Made by a program: the position numbers and the translations under genes. A DNA stretch of 64,000 nucleotides from Parapristionchus giblindavisi (Eukaryota > Nematoda > Chromadorea > Rhabditida > Diplogasteridae). Positions 48,508 to 61,081 of the stretch are shown here, piece by piece; the stretch's first letter is position 1; each line of letters opens with the position of its first letter. Location of the stretch: assembly GCA_943737045.1 (NCBI GenBank), contig CALSFV010000027.1:1003342-1067341 (forward strand). The letters run 5' to 3'. The notes under the pieces were generated by a model. That model was given only the letters and a program-made list of their open reading frames with translations, was not told the DNA's origin and searched no databases.

Positions 48508-48644
48508 TACTTCTCGGAAAGCGTTCATTCGTCCCTTGGGGATACTTCGTTACCTCATGTTCAGTGAAAAATGCACCCAATGGAAATATTATCGTCAAGT
48601 TAGAATATTTTATTAACCATCGCAAACTAAAATTGCATGGACAT

Positions 48645-48735
48645 GAGAATATGACTCTCAGCTCTGACAACGCTCTCTCGCAGGCCAATAAAGCGAGAGA
48701 GTGTGGTCAGATAGGAAAGTTTCAAATTACACTAG
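48645..48735 (+). mobile_element. TTAA-A MITE, partial
   Basis: ATGACTCTCAGCTCTGACAA to ATAGGAAAGTTTCAAATTAC; outer ends lost. Confidence 0.55.
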
Positions 48736-49230
48736 ACATTGTAGTATGGGCTTCGCCATAAAACGTGAAATTGTTTCGTGCTTCGAGACCCATTTCAGTT
48801 TCATTGCTTAAACTCGCTAAAATTCTACCAGACAAACGTGGAAAAAGCTATTTTGCCTCATTGACAGCTATTTTTGTATGTTCATTTCAGGAAAAGGATT
48901 CGTGTAATCACAAAAGAGGATCTAATGAACATTTAATTCGTTTTTTGCGATTTAAATCTAAAGAACACTTCCCTGTTGCTGCCCGTTGTTTTCTTAGAAC
49001 AAAAATCCAGAGAAATGAGAAGGCCTCACGCTCTTACCCCTAACTTACCCTCCTCCTCCTCCTTCCTATCCTTGGAGATTTCAAATTTCAATTATTGTTC
49101 AATACCTCTTCGTATTGACTGATGATCGAAATTTATTGATTTTAAAAAATGTTTTTGATTCGTGACAACATTTTTTTTAAAGCTACGATTTTGAATGCAT
49201 TTGTAGAACGTTAAAAAAAGATTTCATCAA

Positions 49231-49351
49231 TTAAAGGGAGCGTTACCTCACTCAATGGTCTCTTCATTGCGCACACTATTTCGCTGTTCTCTAACAAGGA
49301 GAGAGCATTGCGCGTCGAAGAGACCATTGAGTGAGGCTACGCTCCCTTTAA
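49231..49351 (+). mobile_element. TTAA-B MITE, 121 bp
   Basis: Both TTAA duplications are intact, with termini AGGGAGCGTTACCTCACTC and the inverted copy with one mismatch. This is one of the best-preserved copies. Confidence 0.88.
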
Positions 49352-49604
49352 TGTGTAAATTTAGTCACACTCAATAAACGTCATTAATGATGCTTCAAAA
49401 GTCCAAATCGGCTGCACTTTTCCTGGAATATGCAACATCGCTAATGTAAATGTGACGATTGAAATTTTTTAAATAAAACCAAATCGGACAGCTTCCACGG
49501 TATAAAAGCGAATAATGTTAACGCATTTTCGTCTTTCAAACCCCACGCGCAGATTTAAGTTTTCCAACATTTTCAGAATGGTCCGACCATATTCTCATAA
49601 ATTC

Positions 49605-49668
49605 AGACTGCATTCAACGCTCTCTCTTGGATAAACCAAGCGAGAGAGCATTGCCAGAGCGGACAGCC
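49605..49668 (+). mobile_element. TTAA-A inner fragment
   Basis: AACGCTCTCTCTTGGATAAA to GCATTGCCAGAGCGGACAG only. Confidence 0.5.
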
Positions 49669-50080
49669 TTTATGGCATCTAAAGCCTAAATCTAAATCTT
49701 AAGGAAAAAAAAGCATTATGTCTTTGCGCGTAAACTCTACGCACTTCACTCGCAGCAGTCACGTTTTCCTGGGCATCTTCTTCTCGGATGGAATACTACT
49801 ACACAAAGGAATACATTATCGAATGAGATTCTGATATTGACATTCATCTTTGTCCATTCTTCACGTTAGTGTCAACTTTTCTCGATGCTAAAATTACCTC
49901 TCAACGTTTTTCCTGAGTCTCTGCTAAAATTACCTCTAAGTGTTTTCGTATGAAATGCTATAGATGAATGAATAGAACCGAATCGTTAATGCAGTCTGCT
50001 ATGTGTTTTCATCCGCCGAGTCAATCGAGTATTCAAGCGTTTATGATGTTGCCGTTAATCTTTAAACTTTTCTTGTATAA

Positions 50081-50204
50081 GTGCACTTTACGGCCCAAGC
50101 TAATTTAAAACTCACCGCTCTGGCCACACTCTCTCGCTTTCTTTGTCTACGAGAGAGTATTGCCAATGCGGAGAGTTTCAAATTAGCTTGGGGTGATGCT
50201 TTAA
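50081..50204 (+). mobile_element. TTAA-A MITE, well preserved
   Basis: CCCAAGCTAATTTAAAACTC to TTTCAAATTAGCTTGGGGTG, right TTAA 50201-50204. Confidence 0.8.
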
Positions 50205-51077
50205 AAGCGAAGGGTCCATGGCGCTCCCTACATTCTTCTCCGCGCGCACATTTACCTTTACCTTTTTACATTTACTATATTCCCTTGCATTCTCCAAATT
50301 GTGCAACAACTCGATTTCGTTATTCCCAAAACTTTTTTGGAAGATTTTAAACGAGATTCTCGTCCATCCCGTCATAATCGCAAGTTCGCATTGCAAATCG
50401 AGTTATCCAGTCCTTATGGTTCGTCTATCCTCTCTGAGTCCTCCCATAACGTTCATCTAATTCACTTTGTGGCGTCTCTCGGTTTCTCATATCCGAATGC
50501 CTAAAATCAGTAAATCAATGCCTAAAATCAGTAAATCTGGTTGTAAATCATGTTTTTTTAAAGACTGACCAGTTTAGGCGGATCTCGTAATACGTAGCGA
50601 CCGACACCATTATTAATTTATTAAAGTTTGCATCTTACAATTTTAAATCTAATGTGGAAGCAAACCTATACTTGTACATTGTAAGGCATTTATTTACCCT
50701 CTGACTGTTTACAAATATTCCGCATAAAGCAAGAATTCTTTCTTGTGTACAATTTGCATTCAATTTTCGCACGTTTCAATCGCATTTTCTTGTGATTGCT
50801 CCGGTCCCAGATCTCTCCGATTCTCCCTCTACCTCTTCAGCTCTTCCAACACTAAATCCCATCACCTTACTCACCCATATTGTCTCTTGCTCTCGCGCCA
50901 AATCCAATTGAAACATCACGAGACTGATGCGACTAATCTAGTGATTTACTAGATTCATCCACTCTCCGCTCCTTCCAATGTCCTCCACCCATGGGACTTC
51001 AGCGGGTCGGGCTATGGGTTCATCAATCATATGTAGAACGACAATATAACACGGTATCTTAGAAAATCGACATAGGT

Positions 51078-52742
51078 GCGGTATCGCCGAAAAATAGAAT
51101 TTTCTGTTTTATGTATGATAATTACAAGCTCAATGAGTGTAGTTCACTGGTACTTGGAAATTGCTTCCAATTGAAAATTCGCTTCAGGGGGTGACCACAC
51201 AACGATTTGGCGCCTTTTCCTAAAAAGTTTATTTCGAATCTAATCGATTCGGGAGTGGATGCAATCGACTCCTTGCCTAATTCTAAGAAACTATTGCCGA
51301 GGAGAGTTTTTTGATCAACGGTCAACGAAGGCTGGAATCAGGAAATTTCGAAAAAAAATTCACATTAAATTAATTCTTACTATTTTCCCATGGAGAAAGT
51401 AAATTTTTTATTTGCTCAATCGCTTCTACATATCATAACACATCTTCAGTTTAAAAAGTGTAATTTATAAAAAATGGGAAATTTATGCGCGAATCAATTT
51501 TGTTCGTTGAACTTAATTGTGGTGAGGATTGGCGACTTTTCATAAAAAGTTTATTTCGAATCTAATCGATTCGGGAGTGGGCGCATTCGAATCCTTGACT
51601 AATTCTAAGAAACTATTGCTGAGGAGAGTTTTTCGATCAACGGTCAACGAACGCTGGAATTGGTAATTTTCGAAAAAAAATGTTTACATTAAATTAATTC
51701 TCACAGTTTTCCCATGGCGAATGTAAACTTTTTATCTGCTCAATCGCTGCTACATATCATAACACATCTTCAGTTAAAAAAGTGTACTTTATAAAAAAAA
51801 TATAAATTTGTGTTCGAATCAATTTTGTCGTTGTTGTATGAATTATGGTGAGGAATTACGGTAAGGGCAAGAAGGCGAGATTTCCTAATCGATTTTTTGT
51901 CGCTTTTCTGCTTGTTTCGTGCGTATTTCAACGCAATGACACGAGTATTTGACTGTTCATCCGGTGGTTCGAAGTGTAGCTGTAGTTGGGCAGTGTTGTT
52001 CACTATTCTAATCATCATTGTGATGTAATTTTTATTCTATTTACTTATTCGTATACGCGCTTATGATATGTAGCAGCGATTGAGCAAATAAAAAGTTTAC
52101 ATTCGCCATGGGAAAATAGTGAGAATTAATTTAATGTAAACATTTTTTTCGAAAATTACCAATTCCAGCGTTCGTTGAACGTTGATCGAAAAACTCTCCT
52201 CAGCAATAGTTTTTTAGAATTAGTCAAGGATTCGAATGCGCCCACTCCCGAATCGATTAGATTCGAAATAAACTTTTTATGAAAAGTCGCCAATCCTCAC
52301 CACAATTAAGTTCAACGAACAAAATTGATTCGCGCATAAATTTCCCATTTTTTATAAATTACACTTTTTAAACTGAAGATGTGTTATGATATGTAGAAGC
52401 GATTGAGCAAATAAAAAATTTACTTTCTCCATGGGAAAATAGTGAGAATTAATTTAATGTGAATTTTTTTTCGAAATTTCCTGATTCCAGCCTTCATTGA
52501 CCGTTGATCAAAAAACTCTCCTCGACAATAGTTTCTTAGAATTAGGCAAGGAGCCGATTGCATCCACTCCCGAATCGATTGGATTCGAAATAAACTTTTT
52601 AGGAAAAGGCGCCAAATCGTTGTGTGGTCACCCCCTGAAGCGAATTTTCAATTGGAAGCAATTTCCAAGTACCAGTGAACTACACTCATGGAGCCTGTAA
52701 TTATCACACATAAGACAGAAAAAATCATTTTTCATCGATACC
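51078..52742. repeat. palindromic satellite block, four units of about 330 bp
   Basis: Two tandem units on the left are mirrored by two on the right around a unique centre (about 51830-52020). Unit landmarks are GAATCTAATCGATTCGGGAG and CATATCATAACACATCTTCA. The outer segments keep a 67-codon frame in both arms (51325-51122 minus, 52497-52700 plus). Confidence 0.8.
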
Positions 52743-53766
52743 AAGAAATATTCCAGTTGTTGAATTCTCTCAGATAGTGTTTTATATGTACTAGTTACTA
52801 GATTTTTTCAATGACCTTTATCAAGCACGGGTCCATTGAGTGGTTGAAACTAAAGCATCGCATAATCTGAATCTGCTGAGGTCCTCTACCAGAACACTTC
52901 TACAAGCACACTTGAATATAGAACAATACCTGCAGAACTTGAGATTTGTTACAATTTATGAATTCTCGTTTTTTCTGGTAAACTTTAAAAATCCCTCCTC
53001 AGTGATATCGTTTAGATTTATTGTAGCTTTTTTTCTTAATAATTTCTAACTCAACCCATTTTTAGCCTCTCCCATTCTTTCTTTTTTTAGAATTTATCAA
53101 CTATCAATATAATTCCTGCAAAATACCAAATGCAAGGTGCTCGTTCGCTTCCGGGTTAGCTATGTTAGTTTCAACGTTGTTTAGGCCCCTCACAACTTGA
53201 GTAGGATTGAGTGAAGCCCAAATAAGATTCTCTTATTAGCTGTCGCATTTCCAGAGTAAGAGCGAGGGACTGTGTTTACCGTCCGGGACATCTATATCTA
53301 GATCGCCGCCGAGAGACCCTTCCCTACTTAATTTTTTGTCTGTGTGTGCATTTGTTTATGCGCCGAAGAGAAGGACCCTGCCTAGAGAAAGACGGTCTGG
53401 AATGGAGACAGATTGGATGGAACCCCTCTTAGAGCAGATCGAGAGGGGAGGAGGATGGAGAGGGGGGCGATGAAGAGAAAGAGGAAGAGGGGAGGAAAGT
53501 GTTGAGAGAGAGAGGGAGAAGCGAAGAAAGAGGCAGAGGGACGATCGAATAAGTGTTGATATTGTTCGTTGTTCCTCTTCAACCCTCGACGATTAATCAT
53601 AAAAACTTTCTTTGGTCTTTATACTATTCTATGTGCGATGCTAATCGGAAAACACTTTGCTCTCATAGTCTTCTCTTCATTTGGAAAACCACAACCGACG
53701 GTTTTGTTGGTTTTTCCTGATGCAAAACATTGAAAGTCATGTACCAAGATAGGCCCGAAAGGGGAA

Positions 53767-53875
53767 TTGGTAGTGACTAGATCATGCGGTAAAGTAGGTC
53801 CGAAGAAGAGATTAGGCCCTCCGGACTGAATTGGCCTTGAAATATCACTGGCCTAGCAGTGATACCCCGCAGGAC
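53767..53875 (-). repeat. dispersed repeat, copy 3 of 3
   Basis: GGTAGTGACTAGATCATGCG and GGCCTAGCAGTGAT, in reverse orientation to copies 1 and 2. Confidence 0.6.
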
Positions 53876-53916
53876 TTCGTGTGCCTTGAATAACGGGTTG
53901 TACCTTACCCTACCTT

Positions 53917-54027
53917 TACCAAGATAATTTGAAACTTCGCTTTGGCAATATTCTCCCACTCTCTTTGTCTACGAGCGAACGTTGCCAGATCGGAGGGCTA
54001 AATAGGCATGGGATATTCCTTTGCAGA
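53917..54027 (+). mobile_element. TTAA-A MITE, diverged
   Basis: CCAAGATAATTTGAAACTTC to AGATCGGAGGGCTAAATAGG; TTAA ends decayed. Confidence 0.6.
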
Positions 54028-54878
54028 TTCATTTTTTTCGAATTATCATAGGGAGATTAATCATTCATCGTTTTTCCACACTGTGCCCCACTTAGAGAAA
54101 TTAATTCCTAGCTAATGGACATCTCCTGGAAATGAATCCATATCATTACAGTTTGCATGGATAGTCTCACTAGTGTCGAATGACAAATGTTCGCTTTCCT
54201 CATCCTTCTTCCCTTTGCATTATTTTATTCGTTTTTTTGCGTTATCTAAATCTGTTGAATAATACAAACGACCACCGATAAGATAGAGAGACATCTTTCG
54301 GAAGACATTTGGAGGGCGAGGTCTTCTTGAACATCTTCTGTGATGCTACAGTACCATTTATGGAAGCTTTTCATCCACCATCAATGGCGTATCGTCTAAA
54401 GCCCATCAGACTGACCAATAACCACTATAAACGAATTATAAATAAACAATATATGCAGACTGCCAAAACAAACGAAAACTACTCCGAATAGTCTGGTAAT
54501 GGTGGTCCTAATTGATTATTCCGTGCGCAATCAAACGAAAGACGGAACCACTCTCATTTTGTCCGAATCCACTTTCCCGAACCAAAAACCATTCCAGTTG
54601 GTTTTCTGTCACATCATTTGACTTTACTTTTGTTATTTTTATGGAAGTCGCTAAGTCGTTGAATTGCATTATTTTAATTCCAGTAAAAGGCAGCAATATC
54701 TATGCACATTAATGTTTAAAATGGTATGAAATAGAATTAATAAATGTTTTTTTAAATTTTATTTTATGTTCAATGTTAGTTTTGCTCCTGCGTCAGTGCA
54801 GTACGTCCGCTGTCGTGAAATTCTGATATCATTCCCTTGTCCTACTGACACCTAAAACATCAAACATTGGAGTTTCCT

Positions 54879-55019
54879 TTAAAGGCACACCTTTAAGGTC
54901 AACTTCAAAGACAGCTTATTTGAAATTCCCCGCTCTGGCCACACTCTCTCGCTTCCTTTGTCTACGTAAGAGTGTGGCAAGAGCGGAGAGTTTCAAATTA
55001 GCTCGGGATGTGTCTTTAA
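54879..55019 (+). mobile_element. TTAA-A MITE, 141 bp
   Basis: TTAA 54879-54882 and 55016-55019. About 20 extra bases after the left end include a second CTTTAAGG, perhaps from a small rearrangement. Confidence 0.75.
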
Positions 55020-56059
55020 GCGCTCCACTATGGGCGGTACGTCTTTCTCTTTGAACTCGCTATAACTATGATGCCACGGATGCATTAGTTTCCTCTAAAG
55101 GAATCCATTCGTTCATTTCGCCGTCATAATATATACAAATGGCCCCACTCTCCTTATATGATTCCATAAGAGCTCTAGTGTGTCTAGCACGACGAGAACC
55201 CCCGAGTCATATTTCTTTGTCCGACCTCTTTTTCTGTCTCTTTAGGTGCCCGTTTCTGAAAACCTTTGCGGTTCTCATCATCATCTTGCAGGGTATTCTA
55301 TGTGTAGTTTGATGTATCATATTCAGATGGCCATATACCTTTATCTATTTTTAAAATCTTTAAAATCTTTAAAAATCTGATTAAAATCTTATCGAGCCGT
55401 ATTAATTTCTTATTTTAACCATACCTTTTAAAATTTAAATATCTTTTAAAAAGTATCTTAGTGCTATGCTCTCTCTAGGGCAGAGACGGACGATATAGTG
55501 TATAAAATGAAGATACCGAATTGATAGAATATAGAAATAGTGTAAGAAATGAAGAGACGAAGGTCTCGTTCTAAACGATGAGGTCTGTCTTGTTGTGACC
55601 AGTGTCGAGTGTATTTTGTTTGTTCAGAACACCCTCAGTATCCGTCGATTAGGCGAGAGACAAGTGCCCACGAGAGCGATATAATAAAGCCATGCCCGAA
55701 AACAAGCGAAAACTATCTGGCTACGCTCTGTGATTTAGCAGTGTTGTTAGGGACTGTTGAATTATCTATGAATTTTTAACGTTTAAATTTTGAGAGATGT
55801 TCAATTTTTATCATATCAGGCAGTAATGCTAAGATGAGAATGATTCTGTGGTATACATCGCTGGTTGCATTCCACAATTTTTAGCTAATGGATCGCTTCA
55901 AATCGTCCCTCCATCATGCTCGCGGCTTTCCGGGGGCCTATTCCCTTGTCTAAAATATCTTCTTGTTTATCTAACGTCCACGAAGCTCTTTTGAATAAAG
56001 TACATATTTCCTCGACATTTGAAGACCATGGACCACTTTGAAGCAAAAAGTAGTCCATT

Positions 56060-56210
56060 ATTATTAAAGTCTCTGGCAACGCTCTCTCGGTGACAAAGAA
56101 TGCGAGAGAGCATTGCAGAGCGCAGAGTTTAGAGCAATATCTGCTCTGACATCACTCTCTCACTTCCTCTATCCGCGAGAGAATGTAGCCAGCGGGGGAG
56201 AGTCAGTATC
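56060..56210 (+). mobile_element. two TTAA-A fragments in tandem
   Basis: CTGGCAACGCTCTCTCGGTG to GCAGAGCGCAGAGTTTAGAG, then TCTGCTCTGACATCACTCTC to AGCGGGGGAGAGTC. Neither has outer ends. Confidence 0.5.
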
Positions 56211-56929
56211 ACTGACTGACTTCACTCTCCAATCCTCATCCCCTATCTCTCCTATGAATTCGCCTCCAGAGACCACTTAGTCATCTCCGTCGTGTCTCTT
56301 TCCTCTGTTCAAGTCGAGTCGAAAGAAAGGCAATCGGTCCTTTTACTTTTGTCGCTGTGCATATTACATGCCCACTCATAGAATATCCAGTTAGCAAATA
56401 CTCTTTGTCAAATTTTTCTTACTTACTATCTCTAAATTGCGCAAGCACATGTTACTCAAAGAACATTTTATCAGATTCTGATAACGTATGATTGATTTCT
56501 GTTCTTTACTTTGTTTCGTTTTGCATGTTCCGCACAAGGCCTTTAGAATAGGGATAAATTCACTTTTGATCGTTTAAAGATATTTTTTTGTAATTCTTGG
56601 AGCTACCACGTTTCTCGAACGCTATTATTCAATACTCCACAACCGGAATTAAGTGTCTTACCGAAGCAAATTGCGTTACATCAGTTAGATTATTTTGTTT
56701 TTCGATAGAAAAAAACGTGATTGAACTGTGATTATTTTAGTTTTGCTCTCTATTATTAGCGGACTTTAATTTTTTATAACATTATTTAATTTTAGCATTA
56801 ATGTACAAAACTATATGTACATAAACCTTATGAACACTATTTGGTTATTTATGCATTTTTTGTTCCCTCTAAATAATAATAATAATACTTTATCTTATCA
56901 GCACATTAAATGCAGAAGGGGCCAAAACA

Positions 56930-57190
56930 GGGGGAATCTTCTTATCCACAAGATTTATCCTTTCGTCTCTGAGAGAATTGATCTCCATTCAAGAAAACGG
57001 CAGCATATGAAACTTGATTAGAATAATCAAATAACCCACGAAAACTTTACTTTGCTCGTCCAATCGGCCTGCTTGACAAGGTGGAAATACCGCTCCTGAC
57101 TTTCCAAAGTCTGCTAGGAGGGGACTCAACTGTTGGTCCCTTTCTCTTGATGGAATAGGCGAGTGTAGTCGTTTAGTCGTTCCCTCTAAA
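56930..57190 (-). repeat. inverted partner of 61550-61800
   Basis: On the minus strand the frame reads PIPSRERDQQLSPLLADFG; at 61567 the plus strand reads PTPSTEKDQQPNPLLEGFG. Both decay into stops. They look like remnants of one duplicated coding or element sequence of unknown identity. Confidence 0.5.
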
Positions 57191-57451
57191 ATCTCTAAAT
57201 AAATCGTATATTCATACAATATAAAAGGGAGGAAACCCCAGCACAGATATGCTAATACGGTTTCACTATTATTGCTTTGATCGCCTTCGCCGAAATGGGT
57301 TCTTGAACGAGTTCATTTCACTTTGGCTTCCTCTACCACGCCTTCAAAACCAATCCACTGTTTCCTACAGTATTTGTGTTTTTCAACAATTCTTTCGGTT
57401 TTGAGTCGCTACTCTTCGTTCTAATTTTATAGCTTCAAAATTGTTAATTTA

Positions 57452-57799
57452 TTAAAGGTGGAGACCCCCGAATGTTCATGCAAAGCTGTTGCATCTCGCT
57501 TATGCAAGCGTCAAATGATATGCAATTAGATAGAACAATCGCTCATCAATCGCTTAGCGCAATGGTAAAACTTCTGACTAGATAGCGCATGGCCTCTGGT
57601 TCTAATCCTATTGCCGAGCTTTCCTATTTTCAAAAAGCGCGCCTTTGCCTGCGATTGCAAGCATGATTCATTCGTGATTCTAGCGATCAATATGCTGAAT
57701 TATCATAAGATAAATGGTGTAGGGTATGTAGAATGACTTTTGCTAACTTTCTGTCTTCACAGTTTCTTCACGAAAATATTCGCGGGAGTCCACCTTTAA
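57452..57799 (+). mobile_element. TTAA-C element
   Basis: TTAA at 57452-57455 and 57796-57799, 348 bp. The A box (TAGCGCAATGG) and B box (GGTTCTAATCC) carry substitutions, so pol III promoter strength is probably reduced. Confidence 0.8.
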
Positions 57800-58046
57800 C
57801 GCCCCAAAAAGGTTAATTTGTTAACTAAAATGAGGCGGGAAAAGGGTTGCTATTCGGTCCCTGAAACTGTTAATAAATTAGCATGCTAGTAACTTAACTT
57901 CTCAAAAAAGCGAAATATTAGAGGGCGAGGTTAGAGTGCCACTACTAAGACATCTGAACGGGAACAACAAACGCTATTGAGTAATGCATTGAATTGAATT
58001 TTGTCGTGTTTTGTGTTTTTATTTCAGTCTATGTCGCCCATGTGTT

Positions 58047-58284
58047 ATAAAGGCACATCCCGAGTTAAAGGGAGGGTGACCTCACCCAATGGCCTCTTCA
58101 TTGCGCACACTATTTTTCTGTTCTCTAACAACAAGAGAGCGCAGACCGTTGAAGAGGCCGTTGACAAAGGTTTCAGTCCATTTAATGTTACACTCAGAAT
58201 TGGCTATAACCTCTCGCTGTCTTTGTCAGCGAGAGAGTGTTGCCAGAGCGGAGAGTTTCAAATTAGCTTGGGGATGGTCTTTAA
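58047..58284 (+). mobile_element. TTAA-A MITE split by TTAA-B
   Basis: AAAGGCACATCCCGAG, then TTAA-B, then the remainder of TTAA-A to TTAA 58281-58284 (GAGAGTTTCAAATTAGCTTG). This shows TTAA-A was here before TTAA-B. Confidence 0.8.
58065..58185 (+). mobile_element. TTAA-B MITE nested in TTAA-A
   Basis: 121 bp with TTAA at 58065-58068 and 58182-58185. It is inserted at the GAGTTAA site inside the left arm of the TTAA-A copy 58047-58284. Confidence 0.85.
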
Positions 58285-58421
58285 GTAACCGAGTTCGCAG
58301 TCAAAACATCAAATATATCGAATCGCCCAATAAATACTAGTTTATGCGTGAATTAACAGCCAATATGGTACTATATTGACAAGTCCTGTCTGGTCTGTTC
58401 ATAGAGTTCACAGATCACTTA

Positions 58422-58520
58422 AATATACACCACGCGCTATTTTGTAACTCCCTTCTCTGACCACGCGCTCTCACAGACAAAGGACGCGAGAGAGTGGTAC
58501 CAGAACGGAGAGTTTCAAAT
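58422..58520 (+). mobile_element. TTAA-A MITE, partial
   Basis: TACACCACGCGCTATTTTGT to GAACGGAGAGTTTCAAATTC. Confidence 0.6.
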
Positions 58521-58875
58521 TCATGAACATGTATTCAAGATCGCAAATTTCATCCCTCCCCCACAGAATTTAATAATTCATGTTTTCGCACTTCCGTTTT
58601 TCTCACATATTTTGTCTTGCCTCGCTCGAAAATATTGCAATAAATAACTCTATTCAATTGTTTCATTTAGCAAATAATTCGCTTATAAATGCACGACCAT
58701 AGACTAAAACTGCGCTATAGGTCATAAGTCAGCAGGAAATAAATGAAAGTTAAAAGCGAAAATCTTTGTGAGACAGTGAATTAATGAGCCTGTTTCGTTC
58801 CAAGAAATGCGTAAACAACGCTTTATTGTTAGCAGCAAAAAAAATCCTTGCAGTCATGGGAATGCTCATGTAACG

Positions 58876-58995
58876 CACAGCGTTCTCATGACTTTCAAAG
58901 CAAGAACGACCGCTCAACATACAAACTCTCTCGAATACAATGGTCTCTCCTTTGTCTTGCTTTCGAAGAAAAATGGCTTGGACCAGAATACTGTG
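58876..58995 (+). mobile_element. 120-bp MITE with AACG target duplication
   Basis: Same 120-bp sequence, flanked by AACG (58872-58875, 58996-58999). Its insertion creates a false 177-codon frame. Confidence 0.88.
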
Positions 58996-59719
58996 AACGC
59001 GAGCAAAACGTCTAGAATAGAGTTCGTAAATGAAAGACGACCAAAAACCACTTTAAACGACGTTTTGAAAGCTGAAATTTTTAAACTTTTACTACTTCCC
59101 CCGCCTAGCGAGAGCCTAATTAAACTAAAACCTTTCTCCACGCAGACAGCGCATCCTAGCCGAGAGCATGCATATCTTTGGCCAGAACAGAGTCAAAATA
59201 AAATGTGGTTAACGTTTTTCGGTGTTTATGGACTGAAAATCATTCAGATTTTCTTTCCAATGGTCGTTCGCATCACGTTGTTGACGTGTTTATCCTGCCT
59301 CCCGTTATTATTTATTAACGACAAAATTATAGGTTTTTGAATATTGTTTGATTCATATTTCTCATCAAATCACGAAAACTTTAGTGCAAATATGTTATTA
59401 TTATTATATTATTATTAATGATATATTATGATAAAGTGTTCATATTCGCTATCACAACTCTTTATCACATTTCTATCGCTGTCTCTTCTTCCCTTTTCTT
59501 CAAACTATCCCTATTTATCTAATTTAAAATGTTGTATCCCCTGGTGATCTCTCCTTCCTCCTTTCATTATCAATTCCACTGTGTCAGCCATAATATCCCC
59601 CCCCCCCCACTCAACTCACTTGAAAGTCTCTAGTCAAACAAAACCCTTTAATAATATTATAATTTATATGTATTCATAATGTATTCATCCTTACGTAGTT
59701 TTAATGAATTCTAATTTTC

Positions 59720-59836
59720 TTAAAGGCACACCACGAGCTAATTTGATAATCTCCGCTCTGGCAACGCTCTCTCGCTTTCGTTGTCTACTAGAGAGCGTTG
59801 CGAGAGCGGAGAATTTCAAATTATCTCGGGGTGTGC
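59720..59836 (+). mobile_element. TTAA-A MITE, near-consensus
   Basis: TTAA 59720-59723, AGGCACACCACGAGCTAATT at the left and TTATCTCGGGGTGTGCC at the right, nearly perfect arms. Confidence 0.85.
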
Positions 59837-60742
59837 CGTCGCACATGCGTTCTTGAACGGTCCAAATTCAAAGGCGAATCCTAGTAGGAAGCCTTACGTA
59901 ATCCGTCTATCAACATCATCCGTTTAATTGCAATATCTTTCTATCCTTTCGTCCTTTTACTCATCCTCGTTTGTTATGCATGTCCGCTTAATTCGTCACG
60001 TTTGTCACTCCGGAATTCATTCACAATTTGAACTTTCGACTTATTCGCATTTTCTTTCCTAGCACTCACTGAGCCCCACGCATATTCTACAGTGGAACAA
60101 GGCTTTAAGCGTGATGATTTATCACTTTCAAGGAGTAAATCTCCTTTATTTGGGGTGTTCGTTGTAACTTCTTCCTCGCCGACAATCAGGGATGGGCGGG
60201 GAATTTACCGAACCTGGTTTCCTGGGTTCTTTTTCCCGGGTTTCCCGGGTCCTCCAGAAATCATTCAATGTCGCTCAACATTCGGTAACGTTCTCAGTAT
60301 AATGATTCTTACACTGAAGACCATGGTAATCCTGGGGTATGAGGCTTTGTGCTTGGTGATTTATGCCTCATGAGAAATAAATCTTTCCAATTCAATGTTT
60401 CTTCATCCATCTAGCACCCGTTTCTCTTCGTAATCACTGTACGTGGGACCAACACGTATTCTGGGTGATATCATGCATTGCTAACGTGTTTGTGAACGTG
60501 TTTGCTAACGTGTTTGCTAACGTGTTTTCATCCTTGATTCACATGGTCGTTCATGCCATTTCATTCCCCTCATTGGAATGAGCAGGCCGATCGGAATATG
60601 TTTCAACGTTCGGTTAATCGTTATGGAAGTGTTCTTATATATATATATATTTATTCACATTTAGCGAACAAATGATGTGATACAAATAAATGAACTTCAT
60701 GCGGTGGAAAGTAGGAAACGAAGGGAAACAAAAAACATCAAA

Positions 60743-60985
60743 TTTTGTGCGCATAAAATGTACTTGCATAAGAAAATGACAAACGGTATCTAAATACCGA
60801 GACAACACACTGTCTGCACTCTCTCGCCCAACTCTCGATTGCCTCTCCGCTGCCTCTCACCTAATTAGGTCTAACCCGGCTTCGCTATTTGATATATACA
60901 AGAGATCGGCATAGTTTCTGAACAATGCAAAACGGGAAATAGACTCTTCCACAAATAAAGCAAGTGATTTTTATACGCTCAATAA
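60743..60985 (-). mobile_element. MITE, counterpart of 20815-21042
   Basis: TGCGCATAAAATGTACTTGC to AAGTGATTTTTATACGCTCA; the middle contains the reverse complement of GAGAGGCAGCGGAGAG. Confidence 0.6.
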
Positions 60986-61081
60986 TGTCTAACATGTTTT
61001 CCTTGCTCGCAACAGCCACAATGTATTCGAAATGCAAATTGGCCTTGGGAAAATCCACCACTTCCAACTGTAACGATACCC

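Larger units (their letters stand above)
49352..51077. other. intergenic, only MITEs seen
   Basis: Apart from the TTAA-A copies at 49605 and 50081 I see no gene. A plus frame at 50301-50504 (RPSRHNRKFALQIEL) has LINE-tail character but no match I can confirm. Confidence 0.4.
52743..57451. other. repeat-rich intergenic DNA without a supportable gene
   Basis: Contains a GA-rich purine tract (53440-53545), TTAA-A copies, and open frames near 54309-54491, 54508-54696 (minus) and 55885-56079 (minus) whose sequences I do not recognise and cannot splice to neighbours. Confidence 0.4.

Noticed and set aside
48765..49043. 92-codon ORF as LINE C-terminus (KSKEHFPVAARCFLR)
   Set aside because: The pattern is only loosely like LINE tails and shares no clear stretch with the LINE in this window, so it is not listed as a feature.
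58807..59340. 177-codon ORF
   Set aside because: It runs through a 120-bp MITE plus 4-bp duplication (124 bp, not a multiple of three), so the two outer parts were never one frame. The same holds for the ORF at 36546-36869.
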